From assembly GCF_001544215.1 (NCBI RefSeq), contig NZ_BCQB01000006.1, forward strand, positions 35,140-99,139: DNA of 64,000 nt, written 5' to 3'. The notes below the pieces were generated by a model that saw nothing but the letters and a program-made list of their open reading frames with translations, was not told the DNA's origin and did no database searches. The DNA is from Enterococcus durans NBRC 100479 = LMG 10746 (lineage in GTDB: Bacteria > Bacillota > Bacilli > Lactobacillales > Enterococcaceae). Shown here in pieces: positions 8,150 through 18,100 of this stretch (position 1 is the stretch's first letter; each line of letters begins with the position of its first letter). The position numbers and the translations under genes are program-made.

Positions 8150-9982
8150 TTATAGTAATTCGTTCAATTTCTTTTCAATGGCTTTTGTGATCGCATCTGT
8201 ATAAAATTTAAAAATCTTATCATCATTCAAATAAGGCGTCATGATTGCGGCTCTCAACAAAGTCACTTGTTGTTCTTTTTGCCATTCCTCTTTTGAGAGT
8301 CCTAGGCTTTCAATAAATTTCACTGGCGAATCACCATAATCCGCTTTTGTAAAGGTCGTATGTGAAGTAATAAAGCGTTCATCATACACATCTCCATCCA
8401 TATAAGAAGAGACATCAAACATTTTTTCATTTAAGTCGTTGATCTTCTTCAAATCTGTGCAATCTTGGACTTTGAATACCCAGTCGACCATGTTGAAATC
8501 AGGATGATTCAATGGATGAACTTCGATTGTTTTTCCTTTGACTGTAAAGCTTAATTGACCTAAGAATTCTCTGAAACGTTGCGCAGCTTCGATCGATGCA
8601 CCAATCAATTGCCCATATCCAGTCACATTCAACGGTAAGACCCGATGAGCTGTCCAAACTGCGGCGGCTGTTGCTCCAGCTTTTGATCCTTCTAGAATAT
8701 ATGCACCTAACATATCGGGCGCTTTGACTGATTTTTCAAAAACATAAGGAGCAAAATAAGAAATGATGTTCCGCATGTTTTTATGTTTGATGACGATACC
8801 GCCAGCTGCATAAGGAACATACCCCATCTTATGAGGATCGATCGTCACAGAGTCCGCTTCAGTGATTGCCTTAAAGCCATCATAAACACTTTTATCGATT
8901 TTCACTTGATGATGAAATACTTGATGTTCCTCGAAGAACTCAGTCAATGATTCATAAGGAACAAATTCACCTGCTTCATTCAAGAATAAGGAACGAGCAT
9001 AACCACCATATGCTGCATCGACATGGAGATAGAAATAGATTCCTTCTCCTCGTAATTTTTCACGTAATTCTACGATTTTATCAACGCTGTCAACTTGTCC
9101 TTCTTCTGTCGTTCCAACAACAGCTACAACACCAAGAATAGGGATTTTTTGTTCTGCTAACTCGCGGATCGTTTTTTCTAATTCCGCCACATCCATGCGA
9201 TAATCTTCTTGTACTGGGATAGCGATCATTTGATCTAGTCCTACTCCACAAATGTCTAGAGCCTTCATCCATGAATAATGTTTGGTTTGTGGCACTAGCC
9301 ATTTACCTAATTCTTGGATATGTTTTCCGCTACGAGAAGACGCAGCTTTCACTGCATCCAACTCTTCATCTGTAAATTTTTCGATCATTTCGAGTATTTC
9401 TTCAACAGAAAGGTTCAATAATTCCCATTCTGTCTTATTCTCAACTTTTTCTGGGAAGACTTCTTTCACCGCTAATGGAATTGATTTGATGCAACGTGCG
9501 TACCACAGACCTTCTAAATTGGCAATCGATCCATCCGCTGTAATATGGCCCCAACCATCTGTCATATTGAATAAATCGGCAAAGTCTTGACCAACCTCTG
9601 CTTCCATTTGTGAGGTAGCCATTGAGGATTCTAAGGCAACGTTATTAGGATTCCAAAGCATGGCATAATTATAAGCTAGTAAGGAAGGCATCAACGTTTC
9701 TGCATTCATTTGCCCCCAATAACGACCGGCAGAATGCCAAGGAATCGAACCAGCACGCATCCGTTCACTGACTTCATCCAATACTGTCATCATTCGTTCT
9801 CGGGTGGCGATGTATCGTGGAGCCAATTTATCTTCCTCGCTGATTGCAGGAAGATCACCAGGAAGGTAGTTTTCTCTCCATCCAAGATGTTCATCGACCA
9901 TCTTGTTCAATAACATTTTGTAAACTGCACCATTTTCTGCTTTGTCGCCAATAAAGACGGCTTTGATATCCATATCTTTCAT
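8150..9982 (-). CDS. tdcA: PLP-dependent aromatic amino acid (tyrosine-type) decarboxylase
   Basis: This 610-aa cytoplasmic group II decarboxylase has the pyridoxal-phosphate lysine in DPHKMGY (Lys385) and the cofactor-binding HVDAAYGGY (Asp322). The motif [20 protein letters not shown] is characteristic of the large enterococcal and lactobacillar tyrosine decarboxylases of about 610-625 aa. The reaction is L-tyrosine to tyramine plus CO2; phenylalanine and L-DOPA are accepted by relatives. The start follows GGAGG at nine bases. It heads the operon with the TyrP-like antiporter and the permease, and is transcribed away from an Mga-like regulator. No tyrS or nhaC, the usual companions in the enterococcal tyramine cluster, is in this window, so it may be a second, paralogous decarboxylase locus. 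The family is certain; the substrate is likely but unproven. Confidence 0.88.
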   Translation of the reverse strand: MKDMDIKAVFIGDKAENGAVYKMLLNKMVDEHLGWRENYLPGDLPAISEEDKLAPRYIATRERMMTVLDEVSERMRAGSIPWHSAGRYWGQMNAETLMPSLLAYNYAMLWNPNNVALESSMATSQMEAEVGQDFADLFNMTDGWGHITADGSIANLEGLWYARCIKSIPLAVKEVFPEKVENKTEWELLNLSVEEILEMIEKFTDEELDAVKAASSRSGKHIQELGKWLVPQTKHYSWMKALDICGVGLDQMIAIPVQEDYRMDVAELEKTIRELAEQKIPILGVVAVVGTTEEGQVDSVDKIVELREKLRGEGIYFYLHVDAAYGGYARSLFLNEAGEFVPYESLTEFFEEHQVFHHQVKIDKSVYDGFKAITEADSVTIDPHKMGYVPYAAGGIVIKHKNMRNIISYFAPYVFEKSVKAPDMLGAYILEGSKAGATAAAVWTAHRVLPLNVTGYGQLIGASIEAAQRFREFLGQLSFTVKGKTIEVHPLNHPDFNMVDWVFKVQDCTDLKKINDLNEKMFDVSSYMDGDVYDERFITSHTTFTKADYGDSPVKFIESLGLSKEEWQKEQQVTLLRAAIMTPYLNDDKIFKFYTDAITKAIEKKLNELL

Positions 9983-10474
9983 GTTTCATTACCTCCATTT
10001 TTTTCGTTGGCCAACGTGTTGCAACTGCAGATGTTTCGTGCATCTGTATCACACAGCTGACTATAGACCCAAAAAATGAGATAATTTTTTTTATAACAAG
10101 TAAAAAAACAGGCTGATTTCTAAAAAAAAGAAATAAAGTTAGATTTTTCTGAATTTTCTTTGCGCAAAACCGAATATTTCAATCCTATAAATGTCACCAA
10201 TTACTTCTACAATAAAATCAAATCATTTTAAAAATGAACAATAAAAACCATTCTTATTATTTCATTCGCATCTCCATCTATTCTATTATGCATTTGTTTA
10301 ATTTTCACATTCATTTTTTCTCTATATTTTTTTATTATTTCATTTTTTATAACAAAAAAAGCCTTAAAAAAGCAAATAAAAAGACATTTCAGAAAAATAT
10401 TCATGTTTTCACTTTCGAAACATGGCATAATTAATATGCATTTGCTCAATTATTTACAATGTGGAGGAGTCTTA
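9983..10474. promoter_or_regulatory. Divergent control region of decarboxylase operon and Mga-like regulator
   Basis: This gene-free stretch is strongly A+T-rich on the regulator side. On the decarboxylase side it carries short dyads close to the start codon: CGTTGGCCAACG (10005-10016), GTTGCAAC (10019-10026) and CAGATG-N7-CATCTG (about 10029-10047). A possible minus-strand promoter is TTGGGT-16 bp-GATACA. The dyads are candidate operator or leader structures; I see no T-box. Confidence 0.4.
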
Positions 10475-11896
10475 ATGATTGAAGCCTATTTAGAAAAAAA
10501 CATTTTACGTCAATTGTTTCTTTGCGGCCAATTCTACACAACGAAAGAAATCGACTTGGATACGACCTCAAAATTATTACGAGTCTGCAAAACAACTTTA
10601 TTGAACGATATCAAAGCATTGAAAAAAGAATTAGCACCAGATGTGATCTATGCAACAAGAGATAAAGATCATTATTCTTTATATTTCACGCCAGATGTTC
10701 CACGATTCCATTTGATGCAGCAACTAGCTCGCCCTTCTTTATTTCTAAAAACAGTCCAGTTGTATTTAGAAGAAGAGCCAGACTATATCCAATTAACAGA
10801 AGTAGAATTTGTTTCTGTCAGCAAAGCCTATTCATTAAAAAAGCAAGTTCTTGACTATTTTTCCGATTGCGGAATCAAGATCGATCATTGTTCCCCAAAA
10901 TTTACAGAAATCGAACGCAGATTGTTGCTCCTGAATGTCGCTTATCGAACAGGCATCCTAAAAGTACCTACTTTACCGCCAGATTATTGGGACGAAGTCG
11001 AAACTTTTATTAACTCTTTAACAGCGAAATGTGGTCGGATCTATGATAAAGAAAATCGGGAAATTCTACGTATGGGGCTATTAGTTAGTTATATCAGTCA
11101 GCGTACTTGGCCTCTATCGACGAATGCTCATTTCATCGAAGAAATCCAAAAGCGCCCGATCTATGCTTATGTAAAAGAGATATGGGAAAAAACGAATCTC
11201 AAAAATCATTATGTACCCGATGAATTCTATTTTGTCTTAGTGCTATTCAACTTATGTGATTACGGTTTTGATTCTTATGAAGCAATCGAAGAAGATTTCC
11301 GCCAATTACATCAAGTCTTTATTGAAGATAGTCAGGAAATCAAAGAGTTGATCCACCGATTTGAAACTCATTTCGATTACCCCTTTCTTGGAAATAAAGC
11401 ATTCGAGCGTGCATTGATCCGCTTGATGCGCTCTACTTGGGACAACTACCAATTATTTATGCCAGAAAAGTTTTATCTATTATCAGAGGAACAACAACGA
11501 TTATTGGCAGAGGTACTTCCTTTATTTCAACAATGGCAAGCACAGTTACCTTATGATCTAAGAATCAATAATAATAGTTTAGATGCATTTATTATTGAAC
11601 TAAGTGGCATTTTACGTCTCGACAAATCTCGCTTTCATATCTATATCGTCACTAACTCAGATGTTCGCTATTTGATTTATCGCGAGGCTTTGGAAAAAGT
11701 AACTACCTGTATCCTTCATGTAGAACCCACTATCTATAATCAACTTACCGAAGAGTTGAAAACACTCGCAACAAAAGAAAATACCAAGATTTTGTGTGAA
11801 CGTACACTTTATACACCAGATGCTATCCCTTTTTCCGGTATCATTCCTGTTTCTGTCGATACCATTGAAAAAGCGATCTTCTTAGCTGTAAAGTGA
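10475..11896 (+). CDS. Mga-like transcriptional regulator divergent from decarboxylase
   Basis: This 473-aa cytoplasmic protein has an N-terminal helix-turn-helix (residues ~20-50, TTSKLLRVCKTTLLNDIKAL), a long helical core and a C-terminal segment with an EIIB-like fold outline (FHIYIVTNSDVRYLIYREAL). This is the Mga/PRD-type arrangement. Together with the divergent position it makes the protein the obvious candidate regulator of the decarboxylase-antiporter-permease operon. The start is the ATG behind GGAGGAG; an in-frame upstream extension lacks a ribosome binding site. It is similar in size and layout to the regulator at 461-1906 but the two are not close copies. Whether it senses pH, tyrosine or PTS state cannot be read from sequence. 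Confidence 0.75.
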   Translation: MIEAYLEKNILRQLFLCGQFYTTKEIDLDTTSKLLRVCKTTLLNDIKALKKELAPDVIYATRDKDHYSLYFTPDVPRFHLMQQLARPSLFLKTVQLYLEEEPDYIQLTEVEFVSVSKAYSLKKQVLDYFSDCGIKIDHCSPKFTEIERRLLLLNVAYRTGILKVPTLPPDYWDEVETFINSLTAKCGRIYDKENREILRMGLLVSYISQRTWPLSTNAHFIEEIQKRPIYAYVKEIWEKTNLKNHYVPDEFYFVLVLFNLCDYGFDSYEAIEEDFRQLHQVFIEDSQEIKELIHRFETHFDYPFLGNKAFERALIRLMRSTWDNYQLFMPEKFYLLSEEQQRLLAEVLPLFQQWQAQLPYDLRINNNSLDAFIIELSGILRLDKSRFHIYIVTNSDVRYLIYREALEKVTTCILHVEPTIYNQLTEELKTLATKENTKILCERTLYTPDAIPFSGIIPVSVDTIEKAIFLAVK

Positions 11897-11975
11897 TATT
11901 TCAAGCCTTGGTTTAAGATGTCCACTATTGCCTATTTATTTCAGTAACAATCCTTAACAACATCTCAAGGCATAA

Positions 11976-12153
11976 AAAGAGAGGTTGGGACAGAAGTGTT
12001 TAACTCCGAGAAATAAGAAGAAATGAACGAAAATTGCTTTTCAAATTTTTGTGAATTTCGGCTTATTTAAGAAGGAGTTGCTTCTGCTCCCACCGTTTAT
12101 TCGTTTTTAAAGAGTGGGACAAAAGTGTTTCTTACTTTTGTTCCACTCTCTTT
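11976..12153 (+). repeat. Family-2 intergenic repeat, complete
   Basis: This is a complete ~170-bp element. It has terminal inverted repeats (GAGGTTGGGACAGAAGTG versus the complement of CTTTTGTTCCACTCTC), a long internal hairpin around AAATTGCTTTTCAAATTT, and the internal tag TTGCTTCTGCTCCCACCG. It lies between the convergent 3' ends of the Mga-like gene and the DUF1622 pair. Confidence 0.8.
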
Positions 12154-12226
12154 GGTCTATTTTTCGAAACATCTACTTCAACTGCTCCATTGGATTTATA
12201 GGAAATGAGAACAATTTTTCCCTTAC

Positions 12227-12586
12227 TTATTGTGTTTCTACTGAACCAATTTCTTTATTCAAAAAATACGAAATGACTGTTCGGATAACCACCAATGCCG
12301 CCAATTGAAAGATATCCTGCAATGTCGGTTTGATGATTGACTCAATGATCCCAGCTGAAATCAGGATTTCCAGGCTTAAGAGAATGTAGCCACCCAACAT
12401 CTTCTTGATCGCATTATTTTGAAAGATTCGTTCTTCTTTCGCCATTTTTTTATCCAATGAGAAAAAGATAAAATCTTTCAATGCTAACCACGCCCCCCAT
12501 AAAAGAAGCCCAATCGCAAATAGATCGATCAGTAGTACTAACCACTCCAAATAAAGAGCCAATCCATCGATCATCTCAGCTTTCAT
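12227..12586 (-). CDS. DUF1622-family small membrane protein (second of tandem pair)
   Basis: This 119-aa protein has two or three hydrophobic segments (about 14-34, 63-83 and 88-106) and the pattern GGYILLSLEILISAGIIESI followed by RTVISYFLNKEI, which marks the DUF1622 family of small inner-membrane proteins of unknown function. The ATG follows a GGAGGGG motif. It overlaps the upstream paralogue by 11 bases, so the two are translationally coupled and probably act together, perhaps as a hetero-oligomer. The two share the same core motif and arose by tandem duplication. No biochemical role is assigned. Confidence 0.7.
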   Translation of the reverse strand: MKAEMIDGLALYLEWLVLLIDLFAIGLLLWGAWLALKDFIFFSLDKKMAKEERIFQNNAIKKMLGGYILLSLEILISAGIIESIIKPTLQDIFQLAALVVIRTVISYFLNKEIGSVETQ

Positions 12587-12959
12587 CTGTCATCCCCTCC
12601 TTCGCTCGTTGTTGTTCTTCAATCTCTAAATTCAAGAAATACGAAATGATCGTACGGATCAAAATAATCAAAGCAAGTTTCAAAATATCTGTCCAAGTTG
12701 GTTTGATGACAGATTCAATGATATCTGCCACCACTAAAACTTCTAAACTTAATAAAATATAACTAGCCAACAATTTGCGAATCTCTGCATTGCGACTATT
12801 TCGCTGTCCATAATCTTTCTTCAAAGTCCGCCAATCAAACAACGTTTTTAATACTAAAAAAACACCGACCACTAAAATAATGATCGAAGCAAGATTTAAA
12901 ATCGTCATCAGCCAATCCAAGCAAACCATCAACGTTGAATCAAACATATCCCCAACCAC
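12576..12959 (-). CDS. DUF1622-family small membrane protein (first of tandem pair)
   Basis: This protein of 123-127 aa is a paralogue of the gene that follows it, with the matching core ASYILLSLEVLVVADIIESV and RTIISYFLNLEI. It has three hydrophobic segments. Two starts are possible: GTG at 12959, four bases after AAAGGAG, and ATG at 12947, which lacks a well-spaced site. The GTG start is annotated. It is the first gene of a two-gene operon, between the CRISPR array and a family-2 repeat. The function is unknown; members of this family often occur as tandem pairs. Confidence 0.7.
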   Translation of the reverse strand: MVGDMFDSTLMVCLDWLMTILNLASIIILVVGVFLVLKTLFDWRTLKKDYGQRNSRNAEIRKLLASYILLSLEVLVVADIIESVIKPTWTDILKLALIILIRTIISYFLNLEIEEQQRAKEGMTDES

Positions 12960-13044
12960 CCTTCTCCTTTATGTTACTAACAGAAAGCATCGCCGTCCAA
13001 TTATATGAAAAAAAGAATAAACAACCCCTCGGTCATCTATTCTT

Positions 13045-13146
13045 CATCCTCTAGACATTCAAATAACATAGCTCTAAAACTGAATATAGTCTTGTTTCAA
13101 TTGCCATTTTGTTTTGGAAGCATTCAAAACAACATAGCTCTAAAAC
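13045..13146 (-). CRISPR. Type II-A CRISPR array with two repeats and one spacer
   Basis: Read on the minus strand, a complete 36-base repeat (13111-13146) begins GTTTTAGAGCTATGTTG and ends GCTTCCAAAAC. A 30-base spacer follows (13081-13110), then a terminal repeat (13045-13080) whose first half is intact but whose distal half is degenerate. Repeat length, spacer length and the start GTTTTAGAGCTATG are those of enterococcal and streptococcal type II-A systems. The array lies downstream of csn2 in the normal orientation. With one spacer it is minimal. Confidence 0.93.
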
Positions 13147-13268
13147 CTCGCAGAAAATTTTTTCTGCGTGATTTATCACCGAACTACTCGTCCATAGCAA
13201 AACTTTCGTCTTGAATGCTGAATGACTGCTTCAAGTCATTCGTTCTTAAGTTCATTTTAGCATAGTTT
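13147..13268 (-). promoter_or_regulatory. CRISPR leader
   Basis: The leader lies between the csn2 stop and the first repeat. Its last bases on the minus strand are CTGCGAG directly before GTTTTAGAG, matching the conserved CGAG-type end that guides spacer integration in type II-A leaders. The same end contains an inverted repeat CGCAGAAAA-TT-TTTTCTGCG at 13149-13168. Confidence 0.65.
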
Positions 13269-13913
13269 TTATGTCAAAAAATAGTCTTTATCTAAAACTC
13301 TTTGAGGGACTCCCTCAATTTTACGTGGTTCAAGAAATAAAACATCCATGTTGTACAAAGAGATGTAATTTTGTATCTCCAATAGCTCCTTTAACGTAAA
13401 ATAAGCGCATGTATTGATGAAAACTAGTAATTTCTTTTTAGAGAGATATTTGTATACTTGCAATATCTCCAACATTTTCTCAAAGATGGTATCACTGTGC
13501 GTTTCAATTTTTACACCAAGTGCTTTAAACAGCTCTAATACCGTGATTTCATCACTTTCCAAATCCAATTCATGATCCAATAGCTCGTAGTCGATCAATT
13601 CGCTGATCGTAGTGGTCAATTTGTCGATCATTGATTTTACTTCAACTTTTTCATTCAACTGTTGCTCCAGATCTGCATAGATCAATTTTAAAACTGGTGC
13701 TGAATTTACATCGAATCCTAAAATATCCGTCACGACCATTATTTCTGTTGCTTTCAATTTTTGATACTGGTCGTTGAATAATTTCAACTCTCCTTCTTCA
13801 TATCTATAAAGACATTTAGTGAGATTGGCAAATACTGCTACATCTTCAATAACGAAGAATGTACCTTTTTCAATTTTTACTGGTTGATCCAGTATTGGAA
13901 AATTAAGATTCAT
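13269..13913 (-). CDS. csn2: Type II-A CRISPR adaptation protein Csn2
   Basis: This 214-aa cytoplasmic protein begins [20 protein letters not shown], the typical start of Csn2, and has the family's usual length of about 220 aa. Csn2 forms a tetrameric ring on double-stranded DNA ends and works with Cas1, Cas2 and Cas9 in spacer acquisition. The start is one of two adjacent ATG codons nine and six bases after GGGGAGG, which lies inside the end of cas2; the two genes overlap by 11 bases. It is the last cas gene before the leader. The reading frame is intact, so adaptation genes persist although cas9 is broken. Confidence 0.92.
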   Translation of the reverse strand: MNLNFPILDQPVKIEKGTFFVIEDVAVFANLTKCLYRYEEGELKLFNDQYQKLKATEIMVVTDILGFDVNSAPVLKLIYADLEQQLNEKVEVKSMIDKLTTTISELIDYELLDHELDLESDEITVLELFKALGVKIETHSDTIFEKMLEILQVYKYLSKKKLLVFINTCAYFTLKELLEIQNYISLYNMDVLFLEPRKIEGVPQRVLDKDYFLT

Positions 13914-14247
13914 CATCTGCATCCTCCCCAAGAAACACCACACGCTGATCAGAATTAGCTGTACTAACATCCCTCACGCCATTCAAATAAACCATTCGTG
14001 CAAATTGTTTTTCCGTAACCGTCAATAACGTGATCAATCCCTTTTTAGGATTATTGGTTCTTAATCGTCCCAACATTGCTTTGTTCGCAGTATCATTCAG
14101 CAACAACTTACTGTATACAGAGAACTGGTGCATAATAAACCCTTCACTTAACAAAAATTTTCTAAATCTTCGATAAGCTTTACGGTCGTCACTGGTATCA
14201 GTGGGCATGTCAAACATCAATATCATTCTCATATAGCGATAGCTCAT
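13903..14247 (-). CDS. cas2: CRISPR-associated endonuclease Cas2
   Basis: This 114-aa protein has the Cas2 ferredoxin-like start [20 protein letters not shown], with the conserved Asp in MFDMP, then [16 protein letters not shown]. Cas2 bridges Cas1 dimers in the spacer-integration complex. Its start overlaps the cas1 stop by four bases (ATGA coupling) and its end overlaps csn2. The length is normal and the frame is complete. Confidence 0.94.
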   Translation of the reverse strand: MSYRYMRMILMFDMPTDTSDDRKAYRRFRKFLLSEGFIMHQFSVYSKLLLNDTANKAMLGRLRTNNPKKGLITLLTVTEKQFARMVYLNGVRDVSTANSDQRVVFLGEDADDES

Positions 14248-15110
14248 ATCCTAAATTGAGGAACTCCTTTCAGATCATTGTTTAACACCTTGACTACCTT
14301 GTTAGTATAATCAGCCACGATGTTGGTCAAAAACATTTCTTTCTTACCATACAGATACTTTTCCGAGAACAAATCAAACAATCTTCTTTTGATAATCGGA
14401 AATTCTTTTTCTCGATACGCAAATACGATTTGATCCACTAAAGGGCGAAACGGTTCCATCAAATCACTTGCGAGATTAAAATCATTGAACTGATTGGCAT
14501 GCTTCAAGCCAAATTGTGTCATACATCCATTCTTAACGATTTCCCTTGCAAATAGGCTCATTAGTAGAGTATAGCCGTAGTTTAAGCTAGCATTTAATTC
14601 TGTAGCGGACTCCCGCGAAAACTTAGCACCAAACAATGTTTGAAAATAGATTCTCGCTGAATGTCCTTCCCGATTTGTGGGATCAAATATTTCTAACCCA
14701 TTTTTTAAAGTTGATAAAGCTTCCGCTTTTTCATGAAAGCCATTTGCTTGCAAAAGGTTATACTGGTTTTGGATCTTTTGCGCAATAATGTCTGTCCAAA
14801 CAGTTCCTTTTAACTCCGGCGTCCATTGAATTTGCTTTGGCAGTTGCAAACTGCTGTCATGTCTTCCATAAAATGGCAGCAGTTTCGCCGTTGGTAGTCG
14901 TTTATCATCACAGAAGATCACTAAGATTTTTTCATCCATCAGGCGTTTCACCAACATCGTCGTCAATGTGATATCGGTTGTTTCTAACACTAAAATGTCG
15001 ATTTCCGAAAGATGGATCTTCTCGATTTTTTGTGCATTTTTAAAAATCAAATGATTGTTCGTATAGGTCAACTTCGAATGCGTATTGATGATTACTGTTC
15101 GCCATCCCAT
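14244..15110 (-). CDS. cas1: CRISPR-associated integrase Cas1
   Basis: This 288-aa Cas1 has the expected regions: an N-terminal beta domain ([19 protein letters not shown]) and an alpha-helical catalytic domain with the segments [30 protein letters not shown] and [11 protein letters not shown], which hold the metal-binding Glu/His/Glu-or-Asp set. It catalyses the two transesterifications that insert new spacers at the leader end. It starts 19 bases inside the cas9 end and overlaps cas2 by four bases. The gene is intact and of normal type II-A length. Confidence 0.95.
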   Translation of the reverse strand: MGWRTVIINTHSKLTYTNNHLIFKNAQKIEKIHLSEIDILVLETTDITLTTMLVKRLMDEKILVIFCDDKRLPTAKLLPFYGRHDSSLQLPKQIQWTPELKGTVWTDIIAQKIQNQYNLLQANGFHEKAEALSTLKNGLEIFDPTNREGHSARIYFQTLFGAKFSRESATELNASLNYGYTLLMSLFAREIVKNGCMTQFGLKHANQFNDFNLASDLMEPFRPLVDQIVFAYREKEFPIIKRRLFDLFSEKYLYGKKEMFLTNIVADYTNKVVKVLNNDLKGVPQFRI

Positions 15111-18100
15111 AGAGTCGCCATCCTTGTCCTAGTTTCTCGTAGTCCAGTAATTGATTGATAGATAATCGTTGATTCCCATATTTCTGTTAAACTTGGATAT
15201 CGTTTTCTCGGAATGATCACATCAAAAAACTTGAAATCTGCAGGAGCCCCCATCGCATTTAACTGCATGAGATTGATAAAGGATTGCGATAGACTTTGAA
15301 CAGTTGATTCTTGGTTTTGCTCAAATAATTCAGCGATTTTTTCTGTATTTTTAGCAGCTATCGTATATCTGTTCGAAAAATCGATTACCTGATCTAGGAT
15401 CTCACGAAATTCAGAGAGATGATCGTTTACATAGTCAAAACTTTCTTTATGGGCAATTTCATCATAGTGTTGGGCATAGAAAAGCAATGTCACCAATTTT
15501 TCCGGTAAAATAAATGAATTGGCTTTTTGTGCTTCCTTGTGGCTAGCAACCATTCTTCGCCGTCCATTTTCTAATTCATATAATGTATACTTGGACAATT
15601 TGATAAATTTGGTAACATTTGAGTATCCTTTGTTACTTAAAAAGCCAATTGGGTCTTGTTCAAATAAGGACTGCTTCATGATAGTGATTCCTTCGATTGC
15701 TTTTGCTTTTTTGCGTGCCTTTCCTTTTTCGTAAATAAACGCAACTGCATAAGCCACCACTGGACTGCCAAATCCACCATATTTCGAAACATCCCAGCCA
15801 GCTTTTCTTTGGATCAGTTTATCTGGTTTTCCTTTCGGATTTACCGTTTCTTTGTAAAAACCACCTGTTTGTACTTCGACTTTTTTGACGATATTGACTT
15901 GATGTGAGCTGATGACCTTTTTGATCTGCGGAATATGTCTTGCTTTATCCCAGAAAATCTCGCCATTTTCATCATAAGAGTATTCTTCTTTTTCAAAAAA
16001 TCTTAGAATATTCGAGTAAAATTCTTTTTTCGCCGTTGCTTTATTTTCTGTTGCCAAATTGAATTTAGTATAATTTCCATACACAAATTCAGGTTCAAGT
16101 TTTGGATATTTTTTGAGTAACGCAATTGCTACTACCCCGTTCAAATATGCATCGTGTGCATGGTGATGGTTGTTGATTTCTCGCACTTTATGGATGCCAA
16201 AAGTTTTTCGAAACTGACTGACTAAGGATGATTTCAAGGTGATGATCCGAATACCTTTATTCTTGCTTTCTTCTGGTTGATTGAAGTATTGATCCAAAAT
16301 AGCAGCAACATGCTTAGTGATCTGTCTCGTTTCCACTAATTGCCGTTGAATAAATCGCGCCTTGTCTTCAGGTGTCAACTCCAGTTTAGTCAAATAAGCG
16401 AATTTTCTTTCACTGATCAAATTGGCTCTCAATAATTTTTCCCAGTACCTTCTCATGCGAATAACGACCTTTTGATCTGGAACATCATCCATTTTCAGGC
16501 GATTTTCTTTAGAGGATACCAATACTTTATTATCGATCGAGTTATCCACGATAAAACTTCTCGGAATGATGTGGTCGATATCGTATTCCGAAAGTCGATC
16601 AATATCTAAGGCTTCTCCTGTATACATATCTTTACCGTTTTGCAAATAGTAAAGATATAAACGGTCTTTTTGAAGTGCCTGATTGTCTACGGGTTGCTCT
16701 TTTAATAGAGGGCTATCAAAGCTTTTTAATGCTTCTTCCAATGCTTTCAAGCGTGGTTTTGAACGATTCGTTCGTTGGTTCTCCCGAGCCATCTCAACTA
16801 CGATATTTTTGGGGTTGTAGCCAATGATTTCAATCAATTCTTCAACGATCTTAAGTGTTTGCCAGATACCTTTTTTGATTGCTGGGCTGCCTGGGAGCGC
16901 CTCGACCACTTCTAGTAATGACTGATTACCTGCCAAAGCCAGTTCGTTTGCTAATTCTTCTTTGAACGATAGACTGTCATCATTGATCAATTGCATAAAG
17001 TTGCGATTACGATTGTAAGGAAAATCATCATCATCGATCAGATAATCAAGGATCGTTTTATTCGTTTTTTTGTCTCTGATCCCATTGATCAATCGTTCAG
17101 ACAAACGTCCCCAACCAGTGTAATGTTTCTTTACTAATTTTTTAAAGAATCCATCCCCCAAGACACTCTGATATTTTTTCAGTTGTGTTCGGATCATTTC
17201 ACGATCTTCAAAAATAGTGAGTATCTTCACGATATCTTCGAACATTGCGTTCATTTCAGGCTGTTCTAGCAACTCTGCTACCCTTTCTGTATTGGGTTTT
17301 GCTAGATCCAAAAAATCATGGTATGTCGCATAGGAGGAATTGAATGCTTTATCAACCCCTAAAATTTCTGCATCTTCAATATTGTAGTTAGCAGAAAGAA
17401 ACTGTTGTAGTTTCTTCACCGTTACTTTTCGTTGTTTTTGAAAAAGTTCTTTGAAGATTTCACGTTTTTCTTTACTTGAAAATTGGTGTTTTATCCCTCG
17501 TTCATCCTTATAGGCTACCTTGGTTAGCTCATTGAATATAGTGTATTTTTGGTAAAGTATACTATGTTTAGGCAACACTTTTTCTGTTGGAAGGTACGTA
17601 TCATAATTAATCATTCGTTGGATGAATTTCATTGCTGAAGCACTGTAATCAATCACTTCTGTTGCGTTCCATGGCGTTACTTTCTCAGGTGTTTTTCTTT
17701 CCAACCACGCAAATGAACTGGTTTCTTCACCTTGTGCCAAAGGACCTACATAGTAAGGAATGCGGAAAGTCAGCAAACGGATCATTTTATCACGTGCTTC
17801 TTCTAAAAACGGGTAGTATGGCTTTTGGCGTTCAATGATTGCCTTGAGTTCGGTTAAGTGTACTTGATGAGGAATAACACCATTCGCAGTCGTTCGTTGT
17901 TTCAATAAAAAATTTTCCTGATCGACTTTTTCCATGAAACGCTCGCTACCTGCGATACCATTCAATTCTTTTTTGAGAAATTTATAAAAGTCCTCTTGCG
18001 TTGTTTTTCCATCAATATAGCCAGCATAGCCGTTTTTTGAACTGTCTTTGAAAAAAATTGCTGTTTTTTCAGGAAGGTTGGCCTTCACGAACTGTTTTAG

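Noticed and set aside
10228..10449. Overlapping frames on both strands upstream of the second Mga-like gene
   Set aside because: Very A+T-rich, low-complexity products with no ribosome binding site; treated as intergenic.
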